From Propionibacterium sp. (lineage in GTDB: Bacteria; Actinomycetota; Actinomycetes; Propionibacteriales; Propionibacteriaceae): 50,922 nucleotides of DNA. The DNA lies in assembly GCA_012517965.1 (NCBI GenBank), contig JAAYTZ010000120.1, positions 1 through 50,922 on the forward strand, written 5' to 3'. Below the pieces are notes generated by a model, which saw nothing but the letters and a program-made list of their open reading frames with translations, did no database searches and had not been told where the DNA came from. Position 1 is the first letter of the stretch. Each line of letters opens with the position of its first letter. Shown here in pieces: positions 41,083-50,190 of the stretch. A program made the translations under genes and the position numbers.

Positions 41083-41139
41083 GGGTGGCGATGACGGTGG
41101 ACGACGCCGGGCTGGTGTGAGTCGCCGTCGGCTCGGCCG

Positions 41140-41745
41140 TCACCGCTCGAGGAACGCCACCAGGAACTCGGGGTTGGCCCCGTAGGGGCGCAGGTCCCAG
41201 GTCGAGTAGCGGGCGGCCACGCGCAGGCCGGCGGCGGCGGCGTCCGCGAAGAAACTGCCGAAGTCGTAGCCGCGGCCGGCGCCGAAGCCGGTGACGAGGC
41301 GTCCACCGGGGGCCAGCAGGCCGCCGAGCCGCGTGAGGATCGGACGCCGCGTCGCCGGGTGCACGAAGCCCAGCACGTTGCCGGCGCACAGGATCACGTC
41401 GAACCGCTGGGGTGCCTCGGGCGGCAGGGCGAAGTCGTCGGCCAGGTCGGCCACCAGGTAGGTCGGGCCCGGCTCGTCGGCCTCGGCGGCGGCGATGAGG
41501 ACCGGATCGAGGTCGACGCCGACCACGCGATGCCCGGCCCGGTGCAGGTGGCCGGCGTGCCGGCCCGGCCCGCAGCCGGCGTCCAGGATCGCGGCCCCGC
41601 GCGGGGCCAGCGCGTCGACGAGTCGCGCCTCGCCCACCAGGTCGGCGCCGCGGGCGGCCATGTCCCGGAACCGCTGGACGTAGCGGTGCGAGTGCTCCGG
41701 GTCGCGCTCGACGATCCTTGACCACTGGCTCCTCGGACGATCCAC
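41140..41745 (-). CDS. SAM-dependent methyltransferase (class I)
   Basis: This 201-residue protein has the class I methyltransferase core: motif I ILDAGCGPGRHAGHLH near residue 54, an acidic end of strand 2 (VVGVDLDPVLIAAA), motif II YLVADLADDF near 96 and FDVILCAGNVLGF near 113. The N-terminal helix RYVQRFRDMAARGADLVGEARLVD is shared by an actinobacterial group of small methyltransferases of unknown substrate. The GTG at 41745 begins 1 nt after the 3' end of the tRNA-Thr gene on the same strand, and the only purine-rich stretch before it is GGAGG inside the tRNA acceptor stem. Confidence 0.85.
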   Translation of the reverse strand: MDRPRSQWSRIVERDPEHSHRYVQRFRDMAARGADLVGEARLVDALAPRGAAILDAGCGPGRHAGHLHRAGHRVVGVDLDPVLIAAAEADEPGPTYLVADLADDFALPPEAPQRFDVILCAGNVLGFVHPATRRPILTRLGGLLAPGGRLVTGFGAGRGYDFGSFFADAAAAGLRVAARYSTWDLRPYGANPEFLVAFLER

Positions 41746-41746
41746 G

Positions 41747-41819
41747 AGCCTCCGACAGGATTCGAACCCGCGACCATCCGCTTACAAGGCGGGCGCTCTA
41801 CCTACTGAGCTACGGAGGC
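41747..41819 (-). tRNA. tRNA-Thr (anticodon TGT)
   Basis: The minus strand folds as a complete 73-nt cloverleaf. The acceptor stem is GCCTCCG with CGGAGGC and discriminator T73, the D arm is GCTC/GAGC, and the anticodon loop is CTTGTAA with anticodon TGT. The T arm is GCGGG-TTCGAAT-CCTGT. The TGT anticodon reads ACA and, by wobble, other threonine codons. The CCA end is not encoded. TAGGCT (complement of 41844-41849) lies about 25 nt upstream as a -10 candidate, inside the end of the kinase gene. Confidence 0.95.
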
Positions 41820-41841
41820 GCGACGGCGAGCCGTCGGCCCC

Positions 41842-42378
41842 TCAGCCTACCGCCTCGGAGTTCAGGTGCAGATCGGCCAACTCCCAGGGGCGGTGCGCGG
41901 CCCAGTGGGCCCGCTCCTGGGCCGCCCAGCGGTCCCAGTGCGGGGCGTAGGCGTCCCCGTCGCGGCTCAGCGCCCGCCGGCGCCTGGCCGCCGGGTCGGC
42001 GTCCACCCAGATGCCGAAGGACGCCCGCGCGCGGCTCGCCGGGGTGAGGGCCCCGCAGCCCTCGACGATGATCGGCGCACCCGGGTCGAGCGCCACCCAC
42101 TCGGCCGGACGCCCCCGCTGCCAGTCCCAGCGGCGGTAGCCGGGCGACGGGTCGCCCAGCAGTCCGGGGACGGCGGCCGCGCCGGCGGCGAGCCCGTCCC
42201 AGCCGGGGTAGACGTCGTCCAGCGACACCAACGCGATCGGGCCCGGCCACACGGCGCCCAGCCGCCGGGCGAGGGTGGTCTTGCCCGCCCCGCTGGGGCC
42301 GTCGATCAGGACCGCGGGCCGTGGCGCCCGCGCCAGGTCGGCCGCGAGGGCCGCCAGGTCGGCGTCCGTCGGGAACAC
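41842..42378 (-). CDS. Small P-loop kinase (uridine kinase-like)
   Basis: This 178-residue protein has a Walker A motif, LIDGPSGAGKTTLARRL near residue 24, and LVSLDDVYPGWDGL near 51 like the DDFY region of uridine and other nucleoside kinases. PIIVEGCGALTP near 100 matches the strand carrying the catalytic-site glutamate. It is shorter than uridine kinase proper (about 210) and lacks a clear lid sequence, so the phosphate acceptor is uncertain. The GTG at 42378 is 1 nt after the manA stop codon, so the pair is an operon. Confidence 0.78.
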   Translation of the reverse strand: MFPTDADLAALAADLARAPRPAVLIDGPSGAGKTTLARRLGAVWPGPIALVSLDDVYPGWDGLAAGAAAVPGLLGDPSPGYRRWDWQRGRPAEWVALDPGAPIIVEGCGALTPASRARASFGIWVDADPAARRRRALSRDGDAYAPHWDRWAAQERAHWAAHRPWELADLHLNSEAVG

Positions 42379-42379
42379 G

Positions 42380-43564
42380 TCAGCGGATGCCGGGCGCGCT
42401 CAGGAAGACCTGGCCGTGGCCCCACAGCCGAACGGGCGGGTTGTCGGCGGGGATCAGCACGGCCTGGCCGTGCTCGAGGTCGAGCCTGGTCCGGGCGTCT
42501 TCCAGGACGACGTCGCCGCTGGTCACGAGGGCGATCCGCACGGCACCGTGGGCGGGCAGGCTGATGGGGTCGGGGCCGCACTCGATGCGCCACACGTCGA
42601 ACTCGGGGCATTCGGAGGGGTAGCTCCAGACGCCGGGGCTCCGCTCCGTGCCGTTCAGGACCCGCGGCGACGACTCCCCGAAGTCCACCGCCCGGACGAG
42701 TGCGTCGACGGCGATGTGCTTGGCGGTGAGGCCGCCGCGCAGGACGTTGTCCGAGTTGGCCATGAGTTCGATGCCGGTGCCCGACAGGTGGGCGTGCATC
42801 TGGCCCGCCGGCACGTGGATGGCTTGACCGGGCCGCAGCGTGACCAGGTTCATCAGGCAGGCCGCGATGATGCCGGGGTCGCCCGGGAAGAACTCGTCGA
42901 GTTCGATGATCAGGCGGGCCAGGTCGCCGGCCGGTCCGGGATCGTCGGCGTGGGCCACGGCGGCCACCAGCACCCGATTGACCAGCTCGAGCCGGTCGCC
43001 CTCCAGGGTCCGGGTCTCGAGGAAGACCTCCTCGGTCGCGGCCGGTCCGCGGCGCAACTTCAGGGGCCCGATGACGGAGTCGAGCACCTGGGCCAGCCCG
43101 AGTTGCTCGAACAGCGCGTAGGTCAGCGTCGGCGTCCGGAACCCGAGGAGCAGCCGGAAGTCGGTGAGCGCGATCAGGGTCTCGGGCTTGGCCCAGTCGT
43201 CCTTGAAGCAGCGGCGAGGATCGTCCAGCGCCAAGCCGGCCGCCTCCTCGGCTGCGAAACCCTCGGCCGCCTCCGCGCGGGCGGGATGCGCCTGCAGGGA
43301 GAGGGCGTGCCGCGCCGACAGGATCTTCATCAGGAACGGGAACCGGCCGCCGAACTGCCGCAGCGCGACGGGGCCGAGGATCGACGGATCGGCTGCGATC
43401 AGCTCGTCGAGTCGCGTCCCGTTCACCCGCGAGGGCCCGACCGCGTGCGCGCCCAGCCAGTACTCGGCGAACGGCCGGCCGTCGCCCTGGACGCCGAGGA
43501 TGGCCGGGATGGCGTCCGCGGTGCCCCAAGGGAAGTGCATCACGGTGCCGTGGATTTCCTGCAT
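42380..43564 (-). CDS. manA: Mannose-6-phosphate isomerase, class I
   Basis: This 394-residue cupin enzyme interconverts fructose 6-phosphate and mannose 6-phosphate, feeding GDP-mannose and surface glycan synthesis. The zinc site is visible in LSLQAHPAR (Gln and His) and VPAGQMHAHLSG (His), with a Glu from the family's LKPETL-like segment here as WAKPETLIALT. NSDNVLRGGLTAKH is the highly conserved substrate region with the catalytic Arg nearby. Length is normal for class I. It leads a two-gene unit with the small kinase. Confidence 0.93.
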   Translation of the reverse strand: MQEIHGTVMHFPWGTADAIPAILGVQGDGRPFAEYWLGAHAVGPSRVNGTRLDELIAADPSILGPVALRQFGGRFPFLMKILSARHALSLQAHPARAEAAEGFAAEEAAGLALDDPRRCFKDDWAKPETLIALTDFRLLLGFRTPTLTYALFEQLGLAQVLDSVIGPLKLRRGPAATEEVFLETRTLEGDRLELVNRVLVAAVAHADDPGPAGDLARLIIELDEFFPGDPGIIAACLMNLVTLRPGQAIHVPAGQMHAHLSGTGIELMANSDNVLRGGLTAKHIAVDALVRAVDFGESSPRVLNGTERSPGVWSYPSECPEFDVWRIECGPDPISLPAHGAVRIALVTSGDVVLEDARTRLDLEHGQAVLIPADNPPVRLWGHGQVFLSAPGIR

Positions 43565-43683
43565 GCTGCCGAAGCGTCCTGTCTTTGGGCTGGGCTGAGA
43601 ACCGTCCTCCAGTGTGGCACCCGTCCGGGTGCTGCGCCGCCTTCAGCCCGCACCGCGGGAATGACAGCGGTGTGATTCGCGCC

Positions 43684-43695
43684 TAAGCTGAGGGC
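43684..43695 (+). promoter_or_regulatory. -10 element for the DUF3263 gene
   Basis: TAAGCT at 43684-43689 lies 6 nt before the ATG at 43696 with no good Shine-Dalgarno, fitting a leaderless transcript. Confidence 0.5.
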
Positions 43696-43980
43696 ATGTC
43701 CGAAGAGTCCGTCGCCCCCGTCGCGGACCTCAGCGACCGCGACGCCGCGATCCTCGACTTCGAGGAGTCCTGGTGGTCGGCGCCCGGCGTCAAGGAGGCC
43801 GAGATCCGCGAGCGGTTCGGCCTGTCCGCCCCCCGGTACTACCAGATCCTCAACCAGTTGCTCGACGACCCGGCCGCGCTGGCTCACGCGCCCCTGCTGG
43901 TCAAGCGGCTCCGTCGGCTGCGGGCGCGCCGCCAGGAGGGCCGCTCGGCCCGCCAGTTGCCGGTGTCGGTGACCGTCTGA
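43696..43980 (+). CDS. DUF3263 family protein
   Basis: This 94-residue protein has the actinobacterial DUF3263 signature: ILDFEESWW near residue 19, then RERFGLSAPRYYQILNQLLDDPAALAHAPLLVKRLRRLR. The pattern of a helix-turn-helix-like segment (KEAEIRERFGLSAPRYYQILNQ) followed by a basic helix suggests a small DNA-binding protein. No function is established. The last 80 bp overlap the end of the convergent gene on the other strand. Confidence 0.85.
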   Translation: MSEESVAPVADLSDRDAAILDFEESWWSAPGVKEAEIRERFGLSAPRYYQILNQLLDDPAALAHAPLLVKRLRRLRARRQEGRSARQLPVSVTV

Positions 43981-44488
43981 CGATCCCGAGGGCGGACGCC
44001 CACGGCAGCCGCGTCGGCGGCTCGGCCCCCGGCGCCAGGTACGCCCCCGAGACCAGGCCGGCCCGCCGCTCGAACGGGTTGCCGAGCGCCGGGTGTCGGT
44101 ACCACAGCCACGACCACCCGGCGGCCAGCCCGTAGAGGGGGAGGAAGCCCACGCCGAAGCGGGCGTACTGCTCGGCGTGGCGGGCCTCGTGGCCCAGGAC
44201 GCCGGGGCTGAGGCGGTCGAGTTCGGCGAACGTGCGCGCCGTGATGACCACGTCGCCGACCGTGAACGCGCCGGCGACCGGGAACCGCGGCCGGTAGCCC
44301 TCCCCCAGCCAGAGCCCCGCCGGCCCGCGCCGCAGCCGGGCGCCGCCCACGCGGGCGATCGCCCAGCCGAGCGGGGTGGTGAGGTTCAGCAGGTTGAGCA
44401 GCACCCGGCGGCGCGCCGGGGCGTCCGGCGGGCCGGCCGGGGGGAGAACCGCGGCGGCGCCGCGCCCGGGGCTGCTCGCTGACCGCAC
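43901..44488 (-). CDS. Hypothetical protein with an HEARH motif
   Basis: This 195-residue protein is not one I can name. It shows LLNLTTPLGWAIARVGG near residue 34, AFTVGDVVITARTFAELDRLSPGVLGHEARHAEQYARFG near 78-116 and a hydrophobic stretch GFLPLYGLAAGWSWLWYRH. HEARH-x3-Y resembles the HExxH helix of zinc peptidase-like proteins, though the fourth position differs in character and no third ligand is obvious. The GTG at 44488 is preferred because CACGAT lies 6 nt upstream, like other leaderless starts here; a longer frame to 44569 is possible. Its 3' end overlaps the DUF3263 gene by 80 bp. Confidence 0.68.
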   Translation of the reverse strand: MRSASSPGRGAAAVLPPAGPPDAPARRRVLLNLLNLTTPLGWAIARVGGARLRRGPAGLWLGEGYRPRFPVAGAFTVGDVVITARTFAELDRLSPGVLGHEARHAEQYARFGVGFLPLYGLAAGWSWLWYRHPALGNPFERRAGLVSGAYLAPGAEPPTRLPWASALGIVRRSPTPATGGPSGPPGGAPAADGAA

Positions 44489-44562
44489 GACGCCATCGTG
44501 GCAAGGGGGAGCGGCGGCGTCCATTCGGTGCGGGATGGGCGGTACCCTCCCGGGGCCGGGCG

Positions 44563-44623
44563 TTTGCACTCGGCAGGGGCGAGTGCTAAGAATGGGTTAG
44601 CACTCTCGGGGTGAGAGTGCCAC
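44563..44623 (+). promoter_or_regulatory. groEL promoter with two CIRCE operators
   Basis: CIRCE 1 at 44563-44589 is TTTGCACTC, 9 nt, GAGTGCTAA. CIRCE 2 at 44597-44623 is TTAGCACTC, 9 nt, GAGTGCCAC. Each fits the HrcA operator with one or two changes. TTGCAC (44564-44569) and TAAGAA (44587-44592) form a -35/-10 pair with a 17-bp spacer that lies almost wholly inside CIRCE 1, so HrcA binding would block RNA polymerase. CIRCE 2 would be in the early leader. Confidence 0.9.
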
Positions 44624-44691
44624 ACCGTCAGACTCGATGAGACCCTCGAACCGATCGGGGAGAGCGTCGTCCGTCGCGGGCATCGTCCTGA

Positions 44692-46371
<1,680 letters not shown>

Positions 46372-46389
46372 GTCCGGCCTCCAACGCCA

Positions 46390-46427
46390 CCGGACGCCCC
46401 CGCACCCGTCGGTGCGGGGGCGTCCGG
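46390..46427 (+). terminator. Strong terminator after groEL
   Basis: A perfect 17-bp stem (46390-46406 with 46411-46427) with a CGTC loop starts 18 bp after the groEL stop codon. It is followed by CCGTTTG. Confidence 0.9.
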
Positions 46428-46495
46428 CCGTTTGCCGGGCCCGGATGTCCGGCCTAGAGTCGGTGGGCCGTGGGCGCGGCGGGACGGAGCGGACG

Positions 46496-47770
46496 ATGAG
46501 CGGGTGGCGGCGCGATCTGGCGCTGTTCCGCAACCCGGTGTTCGCGCTGTTCTTCGCCACGCGCACGCTGGGCACCCTGGGCAGCTCGTTCGCCCCGGTG
46601 GCGCTGGCGTTCTCGGTGCTCCACCTGCCGCACGGGACGCCGCAGCTGCTGTCGGTCGTGCTGGCGGCCGAGGCGATCCCGATGGTGGGCTTCATGCTGG
46701 TCGGCGGGGTGATCGCCGACCGGTTCCCGCGCAGCCGGGTGCTACGCGGCGGGCTGCTGCTGAGCGCGACGGCGTTCGCCGCCCTGGGCGCCATGATGCT
46801 CACCGGGTGGACGCCGACGGCCGCCCTGTGCGCCGCCGCGGCGCTGAGCGGCGTCGGTATCGCGTTGATCTACCCGGCGTTGACCGGGCTGATCCCCGAG
46901 ATCCTGCCGGTCCGGCAACTGCAGGCCGGCAACGCGCTGCTGGGGGCCGCCCGCAACGCCGCCCAGATCGTTGGGCTGGTGTCGTCGGGGATGCTGGTGG
47001 CCTGGGTGGGCGGAGCCTGGGCGCTGATGACCGGGGCCGCGCTGTTCGGGGCGGCCGGCTGGCTGGCGACGGGGATCCCGGTCCGCTCGTCCCGGCCCGC
47101 GGGCCTGTCGGCGGGGGGCGTCGTGCGCGATCTGCGCGACGGCTGGCGTGAGTTCGTCGCCCACGAGTGGCTGTGGGTCGTCGTGGCCCAGTGGTCGCTG
47201 ATGGTGCTGTTCTTCTCGGCCGCCCACGGCGTGATCGGGCCGGTCATCGCCGACGCCGAACTGGGTGGGGCGGTGCCGTGGTCGTGGATCCTCGCCGGGG
47301 AGGCCACCGGCACCCTGCTGGGTGGCCTGGCCGCGATGCGGTGGCGCCCGCGGCGACCGATCCTGGCGGCGGTGCTGGCCACGGCGGTCGCGCTGCCACC
47401 GCCGTTCCTGTGCCTGGCCCTCGGCGCCCCGCTGCCGCTCATCATCGCCGCGATGGCGGCGGCGGGGGCCGGGTTCGGGCTGTTCGGCGTCCTGTGGGCG
47501 ACGACGATGCAGTTGCGGGTGCCGGCGGAGTCGCTGTCGCGGGTGGCCTCGTACGACGCGCTGGGCTCGCTGGTCTTCCAGCCGGTCGGGCTGCTGGTCG
47601 GCGGGCCGGCCGTCGTGCTGTGGGGGGCCCACACCGCGATGCTGGTGTGCGGCCTGGCCCTGATCGTGGTGTGTCTGCTGCCGCTCGTCTCGAGCGACGT
47701 GCGGCGGTTGACGTGGACGTCCGGTCTGGACCGTCACGCGAACCGCGGCGCCGTGCCCGAAACCCCGTGA
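46496..47770 (+). CDS. MFS transporter (EntS/MFS_3-like exporter)
   Basis: This 424-residue protein has about twelve membrane helices in two halves. The loop after helix 2 reads GGVIADRFPRSRVLRGG near residue 75, the MFS motif A (G-x-x-x-D-R-x-x-R-R). NPVFALFFATRTLGTLGSSFAPVALAFSVL at the start and LIPEILPVRQLQAGNALLGAARN near 140 fit the MFS_3 group of siderophore and drug exporters. The substrate cannot be told. The ATG at 46496 gives a protein that begins right at the first helix; TAGAGT at 46455-46460 is a -10 candidate. Confidence 0.87.
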   Translation: MSGWRRDLALFRNPVFALFFATRTLGTLGSSFAPVALAFSVLHLPHGTPQLLSVVLAAEAIPMVGFMLVGGVIADRFPRSRVLRGGLLLSATAFAALGAMMLTGWTPTAALCAAAALSGVGIALIYPALTGLIPEILPVRQLQAGNALLGAARNAAQIVGLVSSGMLVAWVGGAWALMTGAALFGAAGWLATGIPVRSSRPAGLSAGGVVRDLRDGWREFVAHEWLWVVVAQWSLMVLFFSAAHGVIGPVIADAELGGAVPWSWILAGEATGTLLGGLAAMRWRPRRPILAAVLATAVALPPPFLCLALGAPLPLIIAAMAAAGAGFGLFGVLWATTMQLRVPAESLSRVASYDALGSLVFQPVGLLVGGPAVVLWGAHTAMLVCGLALIVVCLLPLVSSDVRRLTWTSGLDRHANRGAVPETP

Positions 47771-47841
47771 GGCGCAGCGCCGGTGCGCACGCTCCCGAGT
47801 GTCGCGGCACGGCCGTGGCGCGGCGGCGCGATCATGGCGTC

Positions 47842-48561
47842 GTGAGGAGCGTGCTCGAGGTCCGCGTCACCCAGGCGGCGGACGCGCACCCGGCCGAGGC
47901 CGGCGGAGCGGACCGGCTCGAGATCGTGGGGGCGCTCACGGACGGCGGCCTGTCGCCGGAACCGCGGGTCGTCGCCGAGGTGCGTCGCCGCACCACCCTG
48001 CCGCTGCGTCCCGTCGTCCGGTTGCGGGAGGGGTTCGGCACCGACGGCGGCGAGGTGACCCGGCTGCGCGGGCTCATCGCGGGCTACACCGACGCCGGCG
48101 CGGACGGTCTCAGCCTCGGCTTCCTCAACGGGCTGGGCGAGATCGACCTGGAGGTCATGGGCGCCCTGCTCGAGGACAGTGCGCTGCCCTGGACCTTCCA
48201 CCGCGCCGTCGACGCCGCGCTCGACACCGCCAAGGCGTGGCGGGCCCTGCTCGCCCTGCCCCGCCTGGACGCCGTCGCGACCGCCGGGTCGGCGCGCGAC
48301 GTCGAGCACGGCTTGGACGACCTCATCGCCCGCGCCCGGTCCGACCCCCGCGCGGCGGCCCTCATCATGGCGGACGGCGACCTCCTGCCCGAGCACGTGC
48401 CGTGGTTGCTGCGCGCGGGCGTCCGGCAGTTCCACCTGGACGCCCAGGCCCGGCCCGGGGGCTCGTTCCGGGCGTACGTGGACGAGGCGCTCGTGGCCTC
48501 GTGGCGCCGGCTGATCGACGCCGAACTCCGGCACCTCCAGCACCGGACGTCCAGCCACTAG
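47842..48561 (+). CDS. CutC family protein
   Basis: This 239-residue TIM-barrel protein matches CutC: LEVRVTQAADAHPAEAGGADRLEIVGALTDGGLSPEP at the N-terminus, PVVRLREGF near residue 55, DGLSLGFLNGLGEID near 82 and WTFHRAVDAALD near 113. CutC was named for copper homeostasis, but that role has been questioned and the reaction is unknown. The GTG at 47842 has GATCAT 6 nt upstream, a weak -10 of the leaderless type; no Shine-Dalgarno is seen. The 3' end overlaps the convergent metal-exporter gene by 4 nt. Confidence 0.85.
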   Translation: MRSVLEVRVTQAADAHPAEAGGADRLEIVGALTDGGLSPEPRVVAEVRRRTTLPLRPVVRLREGFGTDGGEVTRLRGLIAGYTDAGADGLSLGFLNGLGEIDLEVMGALLEDSALPWTFHRAVDAALDTAKAWRALLALPRLDAVATAGSARDVEHGLDDLIARARSDPRAAALIMADGDLLPEHVPWLLRAGVRQFHLDAQARPGGSFRAYVDEALVASWRRLIDAELRHLQHRTSSH

Positions 48562-49511
48562 GCCAGCTGCGGCGGCACCGGGCCGGCGACGGACCCGCCG
48601 CCGAGGGGCTCCACGTGAATGTGGGCCTCGGTGCCCGGCAGGGCCCGCTCGATGCCCTCCTCCAGGGCATCGGTGAGTTGGTGGGCGCGGGCGACGGTCC
48701 ACGAAGCGGGCACCTCGACGGTGGCCTGGATGAACCGCTGGCGGCCGGACTCCCGGGTCCGCAGCCGGGTCAGGCGGCAGTGCTGGCTGTCGACGATCTC
48801 CTTCATGACGCCGTGGACGATCTCGATCTCGTGGGCGGGCAGCGTGGCGTCCAGTAGCCCGACGGCGGAACGGCGCAGCAGCTTCGAGCCGGTCAGGAGG
48901 ATGTTGATGCCGACCGCGATGGCGATCAGAGGGTCCAGCACCTGCCAGTCCTGGCCGAGGAAGCGCTCCGCCCCCAGGATCAGCGCCATCGCCAGCAGCA
49001 CCCCCGCCGAGGTGATGACGTCCGTCATGAGGTGCTTGCCGTCGGCCTCGAGGACGATCGAGCGGTGCTTGCGGCCCTGCCGGATGAGGATGAGGCCGGT
49101 CATCAGGTTCAGCACGCTCGCCCCGGTGGACAGCAGCAGGCCGAAGCCGAGCTCCTCCAGCGGCACCGGGTTGAGCAGCTTCAGGACGGCGCCGGCGATG
49201 ATGCCACCGGCGGCCATGAAGATCAGGGCGCCCTCGACGGCCGACGAGAAGTACTCGGCCTTGCCGTGCCCGAACTCGTGGCCGTCGTCGGCGGGCTTGG
49301 CGGCGAGGTTGAGGGCCCAGAGCGCCACCACGGCCGCGACGAGGTTGACGGTGGATTCCAGGGCGTCCGACATCAGGCCCGCGGACTGGGTGATGAGCGC
49401 CGCCACGCCCTTGATGGTCAGGGTCACGACGGCCGTCGCGACCGACAGCCACATGAACCGGGTGAGGAAGCGGGTGTCGGCCTGCTCGCCGGCGGGCGCG
49501 GGGATCGTCAC
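48558..49511 (-). CDS. Cation diffusion facilitator (CDF) metal exporter
   Basis: This 317-residue CDF protein has six membrane helices and a C-terminal cytoplasmic metal-binding domain (about 205-317, with AHIHVEP at its end). CDF marks are DGHEFGHGKAEYFSSAVEGA after helix 2 and ADGKHLMTDVITSAGV in helix 5, which keeps the HxxxD metal pair. In helix 2, where zinc exporters have HxxxD or DxxxD, the sequence LMSDALESTVN gives E and N. So metal choice may differ from zinc. The GTG at 49511 is taken because AGGAGG is 6 nt upstream; an in-frame TTG at 49517 would abut it. A DtxR/IdeR-like box lies 56 bp upstream, favouring iron or manganese. Confidence 0.9.
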   Translation of the reverse strand: MTIPAPAGEQADTRFLTRFMWLSVATAVVTLTIKGVAALITQSAGLMSDALESTVNLVAAVVALWALNLAAKPADDGHEFGHGKAEYFSSAVEGALIFMAAGGIIAGAVLKLLNPVPLEELGFGLLLSTGASVLNLMTGLILIRQGRKHRSIVLEADGKHLMTDVITSAGVLLAMALILGAERFLGQDWQVLDPLIAIAVGINILLTGSKLLRRSAVGLLDATLPAHEIEIVHGVMKEIVDSQHCRLTRLRTRESGRQRFIQATVEVPASWTVARAHQLTDALEEGIERALPGTEAHIHVEPLGGGSVAGPVPPQLA

Positions 49512-49566
49512 GGTCAACCTCCTGGATGCGGGAAGTATTCAACTCCCTCGGACGCCGCCACGCCTG

Positions 49567-49585
49567 TTAGGCAAGGCGCGCCTAA
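49567..49585. promoter_or_regulatory. DtxR/IdeR-like operator upstream of the CDF gene
   Basis: TTAGGCAAGGCGCGCCTAA is a 19-bp inverted repeat matching 14 of 19 positions of the IdeR/DtxR iron-box consensus (TTAGGTTAGGCTAACCTAA), including both TTAGG and CCTAA arms. It overlaps the stop codon of the NUDIX gene and lies upstream of the CDF start on the same strand. Confidence 0.55.
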
Positions 49586-50190
49586 CGGGGCGGCGCGACC
49601 GCCGGACCCCCCGCGCCGTCGGCCTGGCCGGGCAGGACGCCGACCGTCGACTCCTCCACCCACCCCAGCTCCCACGGGCCGGCTGTGGGGTCCGCCGCCC
49701 GGTCGACGACCTCGGCCAGCACGGCGGGCCACACGGGGATCGCCGAATCGCCCACCTCGGCGAGCGGCAGCCACACGTGCCCGGTCAGGGTGAGCCGCTC
49801 GGCGGCGGTGTGCCCCGAGCGGTCGGGTTCGAACCGCGGGGTCCGCAGCACGTAGAACCACTCCTCCTGCGTCAGGACCTGGTCGGAGTACCCGTGCACC
49901 GCCACCCGGTGCATGACGGGTCCGACGAGGTCGGCGGCCTCGACGTGCAGCCCGGTCTCCTCGGCCAGTTCGCGGAGCGCCGCCTCCGCGGGCGTCTCCC
50001 CCGGGTCGATGCCGCCCCCCGGGGTGACGAGCCAGGCGCTGCCGGGCAGTCCGGGGTCGGTGTCGCGGAAGAGCAGCGTCGCCTCCCCGTCGGTCACGAC
50101 GACGCGGACGCCGCGCCGCGCCCGCCGCGGCCGCTCGGCGGGGGGGACGGGACGGAAGTTCCGGGTGCGGAACGGGATCGGCTCGGTCAC
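49582..50190 (-). CDS. NUDIX hydrolase
   Basis: This 202-residue protein carries a perfect NUDIX box, GGIDPGETPAEAALRELAEETGL at about residues 56-78, fitting G-x5-E-x7-REL-x-EE-x-GL and binding the catalytic metal. NUDIX enzymes cleave nucleoside diphosphate derivatives; the upstream RRGVRVVVTDGEATLLFRD is the usual first strand pair. The C-terminus adds a Glu/Trp segment (PWELGWVEESTVG) of unknown role. Substrate is not predictable. The GTG at 50190 overlaps the stop codon of the upstream membrane protein gene (GTGA), and its own stop lies in the iron-box-like repeat. Confidence 0.92.
   Translation of the reverse strand: MTEPIPFRTRNFRPVPPAERPRRARRGVRVVVTDGEATLLFRDTDPGLPGSAWLVTPGGGIDPGETPAEAALRELAEETGLHVEAADLVGPVMHRVAVHGYSDQVLTQEEWFYVLRTPRFEPDRSGHTAAERLTLTGHVWLPLAEVGDSAIPVWPAVLAEVVDRAADPTAGPWELGWVEESTVGVLPGQADGAGGPAVAPPR

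Noticed and set aside
41091..41120. Tiny ATG frame between the reductase and methyltransferase genes
   Set aside because: Nine codons without a ribosome-binding site; no support as a gene.
48558..49517. TTG start of the CDF exporter at 49517
   Set aside because: The AGGAGG ribosome-binding site directly abuts this TTG, while the GTG at 49511 has an ideal 6-nt spacing.
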